Source: CADEDV01 sp048498035 (GTDB lineage: Bacteria > Bacteroidota > Bacteroidia > Chitinophagales > Chitinophagaceae). Taken from it: a stretch of 64,000 nucleotides of DNA. The stretch lies in NCBI GenBank assembly GCA_048498035.1, contig JBEHYT010000007.1, positions 62,001 through 126,000 on the forward strand, written 5' to 3'. Below, piece by piece: positions 51,334 to 60,467 of this stretch. The number at the start of each line of letters is the position of its first letter. The stretch's first letter is position 1. The notes beneath the pieces are model-generated. The model did not search any database. It was not told where the DNA came from and saw only the letters and a list, made by a program, of their open reading frames with translations. A program made the position numbers and the translations under genes.

Positions 51334-52119
51334 ATGCAAATACCTGTTGTTGCCGATCTGTTCGCAAATGGTCAAAGCCCGGAAATTCTCTTCTGGGTTG
51401 GCTGTTCCGGCAGTTTTGACCAGCGTGCACAACGCATTACCAAAGCATTTGCCACCATCCTCAATAAAGTGGGCGTCAACTACGCCATCCTGGGTAAGGA
51501 AGAAATGTGCACCGGCGACCCGGTGCGAAGGGCTGGAAATGAATTCATGTTCCAGATGATGGCCTACCAGAACATCCAGGTGCTAAATAATTACGGTATC
51601 AAAAAAATCGTAACCGCCTGCCCCCATTGCTTCAATACATTGAAAAATGAATACCCCGAGCTGGGCGGACATTACGACGTGATTCACCACAGCACATTCC
51701 TGCAACAACTGATTGACGAAGGAAAGATCCGCCTTCGCGAAGGCGGTGCCTTCAAAGGCAAAAAGATTACATACCACGACAGCTGCTACCTGGGTCGTGC
51801 CAATGATATCTATGAAGCGCCGCGTAAAGTGCTTGAAGCGCTTGATGCTGAACTTACCGAAATGAAGCGTTGTCGCAGTAAAGGCCTTTGTTGTGGTGCG
51901 GGTGGTGCGCAGATGTTTAAGGAAGAAGAGAAAGGAACAACCCGCATTAATATTGAACGTAGCCGGGAAGCTATTGAAACCGGCGCCCAGATCATCGCCG
52001 CTGCATGCCCGTTTTGCAATACAATGATGACAGACGGCGTAAAACTTGCAGAAAAAGAAGACAGCATGCAGGTATTGGATATAGCAGAGCTTGTTGCTGC
52101 GTCATTAGAGGGGCTGTAA
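51334..52119 (+). CDS. (Fe-S)-binding protein with CCG domains (HdrB-like)
   Basis: This 261-residue cytoplasmic protein has two CCG-type half-sites: CPHCFNTLKNEYPELGG near residue 93 and CCGAGGAQMF near 187 with ACPFC near 229; a further WVGCSGSFDQ is at 22-31. CCG domains bind an unusual 4Fe-4S centre that reduces disulfide-type substrates in heterodisulfide reductase. It should pair with the membrane Fe-S protein at 46926-48251. The stop overlaps the convergent hypothetical gene by 15 nt. Confidence 0.9.
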   Translation: MQIPVVADLFANGQSPEILFWVGCSGSFDQRAQRITKAFATILNKVGVNYAILGKEEMCTGDPVRRAGNEFMFQMMAYQNIQVLNNYGIKKIVTACPHCFNTLKNEYPELGGHYDVIHHSTFLQQLIDEGKIRLREGGAFKGKKITYHDSCYLGRANDIYEAPRKVLEALDAELTEMKRCRSKGLCCGAGGAQMFKEEEKGTTRINIERSREAIETGAQIIAAACPFCNTMMTDGVKLAEKEDSMQVLDIAELVAASLEGL

Positions 52120-52503
52120 CCCTGGATTGGTAAGGCTGTCCTGCAATGCGATCGCCTCTCTTAATTTACCTTTTGGCACAGGAATGCGAATTTCACTCAC
52201 CCGCTCCCGGTGATCATATGAAATTTCAATAACATTCATTTTTCCTGTATCGTGAATGTGGATGGTCCTGAACCTTCTTTCCGCATCGTGAAAAGGCTCA
52301 TGCAATTCATTGATCCATACTTTACCAGGAGTAATAGTTACCTCCGGCACCCGGTTAACGCGGGAACGGCGCAGCAGGTGAATGAGATAATGAAACAGAC
52401 CGCGTCTCCATTCTTTCCAGCGCTGAAAAAGCATCCACTCCTCCCGCGTGTACGTCCAGTGAAGAATTATAGGTTGGTCAGCTTGTTTTGGTGCCTGTGC
52501 CAA
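52105..52503 (-). CDS. Hypothetical protein
   Basis: I do not recognise this 132-residue protein. It is basic in the first half (RWKEWRRGLFHYLIHLLRRSRVNR) and beta-like in the second half (VTITPGKVWINE, MNVIEISYDHRERVSEIRIPVPKG). The chosen start is a TTG at 52503; the first ATG would be at 52434, so the true start is uncertain. It overlaps the CCG gene tail by 15 nt and is divergent from the next gene. Confidence 0.6.
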   Translation of the reverse strand: MAQAPKQADQPIILHWTYTREEWMLFQRWKEWRRGLFHYLIHLLRRSRVNRVPEVTITPGKVWINELHEPFHDAERRFRTIHIHDTGKMNVIEISYDHRERVSEIRIPVPKGKLREAIALQDSLTNPGLQPL

Positions 52504-52533
52504 AAGGATATGATTTGAACGTAATTTAGCAGC

Positions 52534-53040
52534 ATGAAACTCGATTATAAATACCTTCTGGACGGTAGTTTTGCCCCATCTTCACGGGTGTGGATCTACC
52601 AGTGTAACCGTCTCTTCGGGATCAGTGAAGCCCTGGAAATTGAAAGTATGCTGAACAGTTTTGTGGCCGGATGGAATAGCCACGGCACGCCGGTAAAGGG
52701 CGCTGCGCATCTGTTCTTCGGACAGTTCATTATTCTGATAGCTGATGAAACAGCAACCGGCGTTAGTGGTTGCAGCACCGACAGCTCCGTTCAGCTGATC
52801 AGGGAAATAGAAAAAAAGTTCCAGGTATCGTTGTTTGATCGCACCACACTGGCTTTTGTTGTGGATGACAAAATTGAATTATTACCGATGGCGCAGCTGC
52901 CGTATGCCCTGGAAAAAGGATTTATTTCAACCGGCACGCTGTATTTCAATAATCTTGTACAAACCAAAGAAGAACTGGAAACTGCCTGGATCATACCCGT
53001 TCGAGAAAGCTGGCTCGCCCGTAAATTTAAAATGGCTTAG
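52534..53040 (+). CDS. Hypothetical cytoplasmic protein, conserved style in Bacteroidota
   Basis: This 168-residue protein resembles a small Bacteroidota family that is sometimes labelled as ABC transporter ATPase without carrying ATPase motifs; that label is not supported by the sequence. Recognisable features are YQCNRLFGISEALEIESMLNSFVAGWNSHGTPVKG near residues 24-58 and CSTDSSVQLIREIEK near 80-94. No Walker A or B motif is present. Function unknown. A TAATTTAG (one mismatch to the -7 box) ends 4 nt before the start. Confidence 0.7.
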   Translation: MKLDYKYLLDGSFAPSSRVWIYQCNRLFGISEALEIESMLNSFVAGWNSHGTPVKGAAHLFFGQFIILIADETATGVSGCSTDSSVQLIREIEKKFQVSLFDRTTLAFVVDDKIELLPMAQLPYALEKGFISTGTLYFNNLVQTKEELETAWIIPVRESWLARKFKMA

Positions 53041-53096
53041 TTAGTCGATACATCGGCAGCAACACCGCTGGCTGAGCGAAATGCTCCCAAATTTTC

Positions 53097-55529
53097 TCAC
53101 TTGCTTTTTACAGCCGGTAACCTCGGAATTGCGGGTTTCTTCTTCTTTGCCATTTTGGTCAGGCTATAGGCCACGCTCAACCGGAAATTACGCGTACGGG
53201 TAAAACTGTAACTCTCCAGGTTAAAATTGGTGCCGTAGGTAAATGTCTTTCGTTGCTGGTTGGTAAACGGATCAATCGTATTAAACGTAACCACCATCCG
53301 CTTACGGAAAAATTTTCGCATCACGCCAAGGTTCATACTCGTATTCCAGCGTGCATAACCCTGTGGATTGGCAAACCGGTTCAGGTTAAATCCTGCCGTC
53401 ATGTTCCAAAGGTCGCCGGGAATAAAACTGGAATTGATATTCGACGTAAAAGAACCTCCGTTGCGGAAATTCCGGACCGCCTTATCAAAAGCACTATACC
53501 GGTTATACGTATAGCTGGCGCTCAGGTTGATCCGTATCTTGCGTGAAAGCGAAACGCCATTCCAGGAACTCATCTCGTACTCACGTCTGCCGCTGATATT
53601 TTCCCAGGTGATCTGCGTTTTACCATCAGGCAGCAACGTACGTACCTGGCTGAACACATCCTGTACAATATTATATCCCAACCCGAAATTGAGATAATAT
53701 TTCGATCGCGTTCTCCCTACCACAAAATCAAAATTATGAGCAGTAGATGCCTCCAGGTTTTCATTCCCAAAACGAATATTATAGGGGTCTGAGAAATCAA
53801 TACTTGGATTCAATTCTCCAATGCCAGGCCGGCGAATCGTGCGCCGATAGGCCAGCGTAATACTCAGTTTATCCCGCCAGCTCTTATTGATATTGGCAAA
53901 CGGCATCCACGTCCAGTAATTATTTTTTACATCCCTGCCTTCTTTCATCAACTCAAACCAGATGGCAGTATGCTCCACCGCGCTCCCGGCAGTAAAACTG
54001 AAGTTTTCACCCAATATCTGTTTGAGCGACATGTGATAATTGGCCACCGTTTGGTGAAACCTGAATTCATTACTCAACACATCCAGCGGCAGCATGATGC
54101 TGTCAGGCTTCTTCAAATAGCTCGCATCCACCAATACATAATTATTGCTGCGGGTGTAGGCCCCGCCTACGGATACAAATGTTTTTTTACCCGGCAACGT
54201 CCGGCTATAATCTGCACGCACCGCATGGGCGTTAACACGCGTTGTATTCAGCTGTTGCTGCGTGGAATCTTTCCCGGTAGCGCTAAAATCCGGGTTGAGA
54301 TAATACTGGAAATAATCCCGGTCGCTATGGCTGTTTGAAAAACTATAGCTTGTCAATATCCGTAAACTCTCACCCGGTTTTCCCTTCCAGGTATAGCTCA
54401 AACTTGCATTTGGACTGGTTGTTTGTCCCTCGCTGTGAATATTGCGGCGGCTTACTTTCCAAAGCTGGTCAAACCGGTTGATGTTTTGGTATTCTGTAAG
54501 ATTGTTGTTATTGTAATTATTCTGGTTAAAATTAACGGTGAGGTTTAGCAGGTTCGTTTTATTAATATCGTAGTCCACATTGGCCCTGAAATTGGGGCGG
54601 ATATTGCGGTTGATATAATTATTAGTCGTATTGAAAAAGTTGGATGAATCTGTATAGATATTATTCCGGATGGAATATCCATGACCCAGGTAGCGGCTAT
54701 ACCCGGCGCCGCCATTGATGTTGATCGCGAGCCCCTGTCGGCGATAGGTGAAACTCCCATTAAGATTTACATCACCGCGCGTGCCGGAAGTAACGGACAC
54801 CCGTCCGCTCTTTCCTACCCTGCCTTTTTTAGTAACGATATTAATAACGCCGCCGGTTTCATTGGCATATTGTGGTGGTGGATTGGTAAGTACTTCAATC
54901 TTATCAATAGAGCTGCCAGGCATTGATTCAAGCAGGTCCTGTAATTGTTGCAGGTTCAATTCCACCGGCTTATCATCTATCAGGATGCGTGGTTCCTTGC
55001 CTCTTACGAGAATCTTACCGTCCGGATCTTTTGCCACAAGGGGAACAGAGGTGAGCAATTCACTTGCATTGCTGCCTGCGGCCAATGCAGATTCGCCGGC
55101 GTTAAACGTAATATTTCCATCCTGGGTCTGGATCAATGGCTTTTCTGCATAGATCACCACGGCATTGAGGCTATCCGTGGTGGTAGGCTGCATGGTGATG
55201 TCGGTAAGGTTAAAATCGAACCGTTCTGCGCGGAAATAAATGCTGTCGATTGCCAGTTCGCGAAGCCCGACATACGAGATAGAGAGCCGGTAATAACCGA
55301 AAGGAACGTTGCCGATGGTAAACTGCCCGGCCTGATCGGTTACGGTGGCGCTTCCCCGGAGCGAGTCGCCCATGGGGATCAACTGCACGGAAGCCCCTTC
55401 CAGCGCCTTTTTCTTATCGTCCATCACGTTGCCGGTGATGATACCTGCCGCCGGCTTTTGTTGCGCCAGCACGGTCAGGGTTGCGAATAATGCGCAAAGC
55501 AGTCCCGTGGTTCTCTTCAGCATGTTCAT
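53097..55529 (-). CDS. OMP-barrel TonB-dependent receptor-like protein
   Basis: This 810-residue outer-membrane protein has a signal peptide (1-22), a carboxypeptidase-regulatory-like domain (about 26-110), a plug (about 130-240; KPLIQTQDGNITFNAGESALAAGS and GGVINIVTKKG) and a barrel of the OMP_b-brl_3 type (about 300-790). The aromatic last strand is followed by a lysine-rich tail (AKKKKPAIPRLPAVKSK). There is no SusD partner and the substrate is unknown. An exact TAnnTTTG box (TATCTTTG, 55538-55545) sits 9 nt upstream of the start on this strand. Confidence 0.9.
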   Translation of the reverse strand: MNMLKRTTGLLCALFATLTVLAQQKPAAGIITGNVMDDKKKALEGASVQLIPMGDSLRGSATVTDQAGQFTIGNVPFGYYRLSISYVGLRELAIDSIYFRAERFDFNLTDITMQPTTTDSLNAVVIYAEKPLIQTQDGNITFNAGESALAAGSNASELLTSVPLVAKDPDGKILVRGKEPRILIDDKPVELNLQQLQDLLESMPGSSIDKIEVLTNPPPQYANETGGVINIVTKKGRVGKSGRVSVTSGTRGDVNLNGSFTYRRQGLAININGGAGYSRYLGHGYSIRNNIYTDSSNFFNTTNNYINRNIRPNFRANVDYDINKTNLLNLTVNFNQNNYNNNNLTEYQNINRFDQLWKVSRRNIHSEGQTTSPNASLSYTWKGKPGESLRILTSYSFSNSHSDRDYFQYYLNPDFSATGKDSTQQQLNTTRVNAHAVRADYSRTLPGKKTFVSVGGAYTRSNNYVLVDASYLKKPDSIMLPLDVLSNEFRFHQTVANYHMSLKQILGENFSFTAGSAVEHTAIWFELMKEGRDVKNNYWTWMPFANINKSWRDKLSITLAYRRTIRRPGIGELNPSIDFSDPYNIRFGNENLEASTAHNFDFVVGRTRSKYYLNFGLGYNIVQDVFSQVRTLLPDGKTQITWENISGRREYEMSSWNGVSLSRKIRINLSASYTYNRYSAFDKAVRNFRNGGSFTSNINSSFIPGDLWNMTAGFNLNRFANPQGYARWNTSMNLGVMRKFFRKRMVVTFNTIDPFTNQQRKTFTYGTNFNLESYSFTRTRNFRLSVAYSLTKMAKKKKPAIPRLPAVKSK

Positions 55530-55537
55530 TTAGACGG

Positions 55538-55545
55538 CAAAGATA
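55538..55545 (-). promoter_or_regulatory. TAnnTTTG -7 element of the OMP-barrel receptor gene
   Basis: On the - strand TATCTTTG is an exact match, ending 9 nt before the ATG. The transcript leader would be only a few nucleotides long. No -33 TTTG is visible at the usual distance. Confidence 0.45.
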
Positions 55546-55732
55546 GTTTTAACCTGCTGATGAGGTCGGGAAAATCGAGATAAATGATTGACTTTAAGTG
55601 ACTAACCCTCGTTTGTACCGCAAAAAGCTGCAAGCCTGGCGGGTTTTGGGACAGAGACCCGTTCGGGCTGTTTTTTTCCCGGCCCTGCTCTAGCTAGGCT
55701 GCCAACCTGTCAGGATTTCACGCTGTTTTTCT

Positions 55733-55740
55733 TATCTTTG
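55733..55740 (+). promoter_or_regulatory. TAnnTTTG -7 element upstream of miaB
   Basis: TATCTTTG matches exactly. It lies 94 nt before the preferred miaB ATG at 55827 (26 nt before the alternative ATG at 55767). No -33 TTTG is seen at the usual spacing. Confidence 0.45.
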
Positions 55741-55826
55741 CTCCTAAGGCTAACCGATTTCCATAAATGAATGGTAGTGAGGTTATTCATTTCATTTTGG
55801 GCCTGATTATCCACAAAAAAGAATTG

Positions 55827-57245
55827 ATGTCGGAACTTTTGATTGATAAGGTACACGATGAGAACCGCCAGGGCGAAGCGTATGCTCCTTTCGCCCTTGA
55901 TCCTAACCAATACCGGAAGCGCTTCTATATTGAAAGCTATGGCTGCCAGATGAATTTCGCAGACAGCGAAGTAGTGGCTTCCATCCTGAACCAGGATGGG
56001 TTTGGCGCCACACGCAACCTGGAGGAAGCAGACCTGATCTTTATCAACACCTGCTCTATCCGCGAAAAAGCGGAACAAACGGTAAGAAAACGCCTCACTG
56101 AATTCCGGAAACTGAAAAGAGCAAAAAAAGGTCTTCTGGTAGGTGTACTGGGCTGCATGGCCGAACGCCTGAAATCCAAATTCCTGGAAGAAGAAAAACT
56201 CGTTGATATTGTAGTAGGGCCTGATGCTTATCGCACGCTTCCCCAACTGGTACAGGAAGCGGAAACCGGTCAAAAAGCGGTGAACGTCCTGCTCAGCCGG
56301 GAAGAAACCTATGCAGATATTGCACCCGTTCGCCTTGACAGCAATGGAGTAACCGCATTTGTCAGCATCATGCGCGGATGCAACAATATGTGCTCCTTCT
56401 GCGTAGTGCCATTCACCCGCGGCCGGGAACGCAGCCGTGACGCACAAAGTATTTTAGCCGAATGCCGCGACCTGTTTGACAATGGCTTCCGGGAAGTGAC
56501 GCTGCTGGGTCAAAATGTAGACAGCTATTATTTTGTAGATGACAAAACAGGCGATGTGGTAAATTTTGCCAACCTGCTGGAAGCCACCGCCCGCATCTCG
56601 CCGCTGCTGCGCGTGCGTTTTTCCACCTCGCATCCGAAAGATATAACCGATGAGGTGTTGCACACGATGGCTGCCTATGAAAATATATGCCGCTACATCC
56701 ACCTGCCTGTGCAAAGCGGCTCTACGCGCGTGTTACAACTCATGAACCGCACCTATACGCGCGAATGGTATATGGCAAAGGTGGATCGCATCCGGGAAAT
56801 TATGCCAGACTGCGGCATCAGCTCGGATATCATCGCCGGCTTTTGCACCGAAGAAGAAACAGACCACCAGGATACATTATCGGTAATGGAATACAGCCGG
56901 TACGACTTCAGCTATATGTTTTTTTATAGTGAACGACCGGGAACCCTGGCACAACGACGCTACACCGATGACGTTCCGGAAGACATTAAAAAAAGAAGGT
57001 TGCAGGAAATTGTTGAAGTGCAAAACCGCCTTTCTGCAGAAAGCAATCGCAAAGACCTCGGCAAAACGTTCCGGGTGTTGATTGAAGGTGATAGCAAACG
57101 AAGCGCCCAGGAATGGAAAGGACGCAACAGCCAGAATAAAATGATCGTTTTTCCAAAAGGCGACCGGCAACTGAACAAAGGCGACTATGTGGACGTTCTG
57201 GTAACAGAATGCACGCAGGCTACGCTGCTTGGAACAATGGTATAA
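55827..57245 (+). CDS. miaB: tRNA-2-methylthio-N6-dimethylallyladenosine synthase
   Basis: This 472-residue radical SAM enzyme adds a methylthio group to i6A37 of tRNAs reading UNN codons. Domain order: N-terminal UPF0004 with FYIESYGCQMNFADSEVVAS and CSIREKAEQTVR and CMAERLK cysteines, the radical SAM motif RGCNNMCSFCVVPFTRG, and a C-terminal TRAM domain. The ATG at 55827 (MSELLIDKVHDE) matches the usual start of Bacteroidota MiaB; a longer frame begins at 55767. It is followed after 30 nt by the sigma-54 activator-like gene. Confidence 0.95.
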   Translation: MSELLIDKVHDENRQGEAYAPFALDPNQYRKRFYIESYGCQMNFADSEVVASILNQDGFGATRNLEEADLIFINTCSIREKAEQTVRKRLTEFRKLKRAKKGLLVGVLGCMAERLKSKFLEEEKLVDIVVGPDAYRTLPQLVQEAETGQKAVNVLLSREETYADIAPVRLDSNGVTAFVSIMRGCNNMCSFCVVPFTRGRERSRDAQSILAECRDLFDNGFREVTLLGQNVDSYYFVDDKTGDVVNFANLLEATARISPLLRVRFSTSHPKDITDEVLHTMAAYENICRYIHLPVQSGSTRVLQLMNRTYTREWYMAKVDRIREIMPDCGISSDIIAGFCTEEETDHQDTLSVMEYSRYDFSYMFFYSERPGTLAQRRYTDDVPEDIKKRRLQEIVEVQNRLSAESNRKDLGKTFRVLIEGDSKRSAQEWKGRNSQNKMIVFPKGDRQLNKGDYVDVLVTECTQATLLGTMV

Positions 57246-57275
57246 GAACAGCCGGCAACGGCCAATACAAAGCGA

Positions 57276-58508
57276 ATGGATATTCAAAGTATAAAAAACA
57301 GGTTTGGCATTATTGGAAATTCTCCCGCGCTCAACTATGCATTGCAGGTGGCAGCGCAGGTGGCCAATACAGATCTGACCGTTCTCATCAACGGTGAAAG
57401 CGGCGTGGGAAAGGAGGTTTTTTCACAGGTAATCCATGCGCTCTCCGCGCGAAAACATAACCCGTTCATTGCCGTAAACTGCGGAGCCATTCCCGAAGGA
57501 ACGATCGACTCGGAATTATTCGGCCATGAAAAAGGATCATTCACCGGCGCTGTAGATGCCCGTAAAGGTTATTTTGAAACCGTCAACGGCGGCACCATCT
57601 TCCTGGATGAAATTGGTGAAATGCCACTCGGAACGCAGGCGCGCCTGCTGCGCGTATTGGAAACCGGGGAGTTCATCCGCGTCGGTTCTTCCAAAGTGCA
57701 AAAAACAGATGTGCGTGTTATCGCAGCAACCAATAAGGAACTCCTGAGCCTGGTACAAAATGGAAAATTCAGGGAAGATCTTTACTACCGCCTTAGCACC
57801 GTGCCTATTCGCGTGCCGGCGCTGCACGACCGGCCGGAAGATATTCACCTGCTGTTCCGGAAGTTTGCCGCAGATTTTGCCGACAAATACAAAACCGGTT
57901 CAGTACAGCTTGACGACGATGCCAAACAACTGTTAATAAACTATCCCTGGCCCGGCAATGTGCGGGAATTAAAGAATATTGCAGAACAGGTATCGGTGCT
58001 GTCGACAGACAAACACATTTCCGCTGACGAGCTTTCAAAATTTCTCCAATCATATCCCAGCAACCGGATGCCGGTACTGGCGGGTGGAAGTGCGGCGCCC
58101 ACAGCTGATTTTGCCAATGAGCGCGAGATCCTGTACAAAATGTTCTTTGATCTTCGAAAAGATGTTACCGAGCTAAAACGTATGTTCCTGGAAATGCTGC
58201 AAAACCCGAATATGGTTACGCAAAGCCAGTCGTTCATCAACGAACTGAAAGAATTTAAAACCCAGGAACTGATGCCTCCTACCCTGATGCAGGCACCCAT
58301 CAATAAACCCGTTCAGCCGGTTTTGATGAATGATATTCATGAACACGTTGAAGTGGAAGAAAGCCTGAACATCATGGACAAGGAAAAAGAACTGATCGTA
58401 AAAGCATTGAAAAAACATAAAGGGAAACGGAAAGATGCGGCGCTTGACCTTGGCATCAGTGAACGCACCTTGTACAGGAAACTGAAAGAATATGACATTG
58501 AAGAATAA
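57276..58508 (+). CDS. Sigma-54 interaction AAA+ regulator without a receiver domain
   Basis: This 410-residue protein has a sigma-54 activator AAA+ core (about 5-240) with Walker A INGESGVGKEVF (38-49), the GAFTGA loop present as GSFTGA (87-92), Walker B TIFLDEIGEM near 104-113 and arginine fingers, then a linker and a Fis-type helix-turn-helix at the C-terminus (KDAALDLGISERTLYRKLKEY). There is no N-terminal sensor or receiver domain, so it may be constitutive or bound by a partner. It forms a run with miaB upstream and lptE, which it overlaps by 17 nt. Confidence 0.92.
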   Translation: MDIQSIKNRFGIIGNSPALNYALQVAAQVANTDLTVLINGESGVGKEVFSQVIHALSARKHNPFIAVNCGAIPEGTIDSELFGHEKGSFTGAVDARKGYFETVNGGTIFLDEIGEMPLGTQARLLRVLETGEFIRVGSSKVQKTDVRVIAATNKELLSLVQNGKFREDLYYRLSTVPIRVPALHDRPEDIHLLFRKFAADFADKYKTGSVQLDDDAKQLLINYPWPGNVRELKNIAEQVSVLSTDKHISADELSKFLQSYPSNRMPVLAGGSAAPTADFANEREILYKMFFDLRKDVTELKRMFLEMLQNPNMVTQSQSFINELKEFKTQELMPPTLMQAPINKPVQPVLMNDIHEHVEVEESLNIMDKEKELIVKALKKHKGKRKDAALDLGISERTLYRKLKEYDIEE

Positions 58509-59061
58509 AGCCGGCAACAGGGAAAAAAAATATAACCTGCATAAAATTGTACGGTTCCTTGTTGCATTGCCGGTTCTCGCACTGATCGCAGTGGCAATAG
58601 GTGGAAGCGGATGCCGTATTCACTACGGCTTTAATAATGTTTCCATCCCCGATTCTATCCATACTGTTCAAATTGTGCCCTTCGGCAACAAAGCACGTTA
58701 TGTAAATCCACAGCTTGCGCAGCGACTGCTGGACAGGTTCAGGCAAAAAGTAGTAGGACAAACCCGGCTGAAAGTGGTAAACGGCGATGCCGACTGGCAA
58801 ATTACTGCGGATGTTACTCAATACGATGTTAGCACTTCCGGTATCTCCGGTCAGCGAGAGGTTTCCAACCAGCTTACGGTTGGCGTGCATGCCACACTGA
58901 TTGATCATCGCAGTGGAGAGAAAACACAGGAATTTGATGTAACACGCTCGTACCAGTTTGCCGCTACACTTTCCCTGCAACAGGCAGAAGCCGCCCAACT
59001 GGATGATATTGTACGCGGCGTAGGTGATGATCTTTTCACCCGCGTTTTTTCCAACTGGTAA
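58492..59061 (+). CDS. LptE family lipoprotein (LPS assembly)
   Basis: This 189-residue protein has an N-terminal basic region, a hydrophobic helix and a lipobox ending at Cys41 (IGGSGC), then a LptE-like beta-alpha-beta-beta fold with HYGFNNVSIPDSIHTVQIVPFGNKARYVNPQLAQ near residues 44-77 and a helix near the end. LptE plugs the LptD barrel in the outer membrane. It overlaps the preceding regulator gene by 17 nt and the next gene starts about 20 nt downstream, so it belongs to one transcription run. Confidence 0.85.
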   Translation: MTLKNKAGNREKKYNLHKIVRFLVALPVLALIAVAIGGSGCRIHYGFNNVSIPDSIHTVQIVPFGNKARYVNPQLAQRLLDRFRQKVVGQTRLKVVNGDADWQITADVTQYDVSTSGISGQREVSNQLTVGVHATLIDHRSGEKTQEFDVTRSYQFAATLSLQQAEAAQLDDIVRGVGDDLFTRVFSNW

Positions 59062-59081
59062 GTTACTCTTAACTTGTGCCC

Positions 59082-59963
59082 ATGATTATGATGATGGATG
59101 AACTGGCCCAGGCAGTGCTGCAAAAAAAATCGTTAGCGGAATGCTCGGTTGATGAGCTACAGGAAGTAGCGCAAAAATACCCGTTCTCACCCGCTGTACA
59201 ATTACTGCTTGCCCGGAAAATGAAAGACGAAAAATCGGAGGGCTGGCAACAACAACTGGACGAAGCTGCATTATACGTGCCCAACAGCAGTTGGTTACAT
59301 TACCTGATGGAAGATGTGACGGCCACTGGCAATGAAGAAAAAATCGCCACCCCGGCCCGGGACGAAGCGGCACATGAACCCGTTGCTGCAGCAGAAAAGA
59401 AATTGGAAATTGCACCGGTACAGCTAGCCGGCGAGATGCCGGTTATAAATGCTGTTGAAAATGCAGAACGTGCATTTGCTGAACCGGACGACCAGGAGGA
59501 ACAGGAAGAAATGGACGCGCAGGAAGAAGAAACAACTTCGCCCGTTACAATTCCCGGACTTAAAATAGAACCCATCGATCCGCATACAGCGGAACTTAGT
59601 TTTACTCCATTTCACACCGTAGACTATTTCGCTTCCCAGGGCATAAAAATGCGGGAAGAAGAGAAACCTGCTGATAAATTTGGTCAGCAGTTGCGCAGCT
59701 TTACCGAGTGGCTGAAAGCGCTACGCGATGCCCCCCTTTCTGAAGCCGGCAAACAGGTAAGCACAGGTTCTGAGCAAAAAGTGGAACAACTGGCAAAACA
59801 TTCCCTTTCTGAAAAAGAAGTAGTTACAGAGGCCATGGCAGAGGTTTGGGAAAAGCAGGGGGATGTGGCTAAAGCAGTGGCTATTTATGAGAAATTAAGT
59901 TTGCAGAATCCCGCCAAAAGCGCTTACTTTGCAGGCCTGATTAAAAAATTAAAGTCGACCTGA
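59082..59963 (+). CDS. Hypothetical TPR-like protein of the lptE-secG cluster
   Basis: This 293-residue protein has a helical N-terminal part (MMMDELAQAVLQKKSLAECSVDELQEVAQKYPF), an acidic, low-complexity centre (EEQEEMDAQEEE) and a C-terminal helical hairpin (VTEAMAEVWEKQGDVAKAVAIYEKLSLQNP) like one TPR. Start is uncertain: GTG at 59076, ATGs at 59082 and shortly after. Function unknown; the place between lptE and secG is a recurring Bacteroidota arrangement as far as I know, so a role in envelope biogenesis is possible. Confidence 0.7.
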   Translation: MIMMMDELAQAVLQKKSLAECSVDELQEVAQKYPFSPAVQLLLARKMKDEKSEGWQQQLDEAALYVPNSSWLHYLMEDVTATGNEEKIATPARDEAAHEPVAAAEKKLEIAPVQLAGEMPVINAVENAERAFAEPDDQEEQEEMDAQEEETTSPVTIPGLKIEPIDPHTAELSFTPFHTVDYFASQGIKMREEEKPADKFGQQLRSFTEWLKALRDAPLSEAGKQVSTGSEQKVEQLAKHSLSEKEVVTEAMAEVWEKQGDVAKAVAIYEKLSLQNPAKSAYFAGLIKKLKST

Positions 59964-59964
59964 T

Positions 59965-60318
59965 ATGACGATGCTTTTGATAATCCTGTTGATCCTGGCA
60001 AGTGTGATCCTTGGATTGATTGTATTGATTCAGAACCCCAAAGGTGGTGGTTTGGCCGGTAGCATGGCCGGTTTGAGTAACCAGTTCATGGGTGTAAAAC
60101 AAACCAATGATGTGCTTGAAAAAGGCACCTGGATTTTTGCAGCCATCATCGCTGTACTTTGCATCACCTCAGGGCTGTTTATCCGTGGAGGCTCTTCTAC
60201 GCGTTCAATCAACGTTACGGGGCCTGCCAGGACCAATACACCGGCAACAAATACCAATAACAACGCGCCGTTTTCGCCAGGAGCCGGCAACCAACCTCCA
60301 GCCAATCCCCAGAAATAA
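59965..60318 (+). CDS. secG: Preprotein translocase subunit SecG
   Basis: This 117-residue membrane protein has two transmembrane helices (about 2-22 and 50-70) and a polar linker with PKGGGLAGSMAGLSNQFMGVKQTNDVLEK, the SecG signature. The C-terminal tail is proline/asparagine-rich as in other Bacteroidota SecG. SecG assists SecYE-SecA translocation. It starts 1 nt after the preceding stop. Confidence 0.93.
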   Translation: MTMLLIILLILASVILGLIVLIQNPKGGGLAGSMAGLSNQFMGVKQTNDVLEKGTWIFAAIIAVLCITSGLFIRGGSSTRSINVTGPARTNTPATNTNNNAPFSPGAGNQPPANPQK

Positions 60319-60340
60319 TGTCGAATTTTAAATAATTGGA

Positions 60341-60368
60341 AACCCGCACCCGATGTGCGGGTTTTTTT
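60341..60368 (+). terminator. Terminator after secG
   Basis: AACCCGCAC (60341-60349) pairs perfectly with GTGCGGGTT (60355-60363), then a T run. It separates the miaB-secG run from mltG, which should have its own promoter. Confidence 0.85.
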
Positions 60369-60467
60369 ATGCTCATTTTTAACCAATTCTTCGCCCATAC
60401 GCCATCGCAAACAATGCGTTGCGGCACAATTCTCGCTATCTTTAACAACGGTTTGAACCCACAATCC

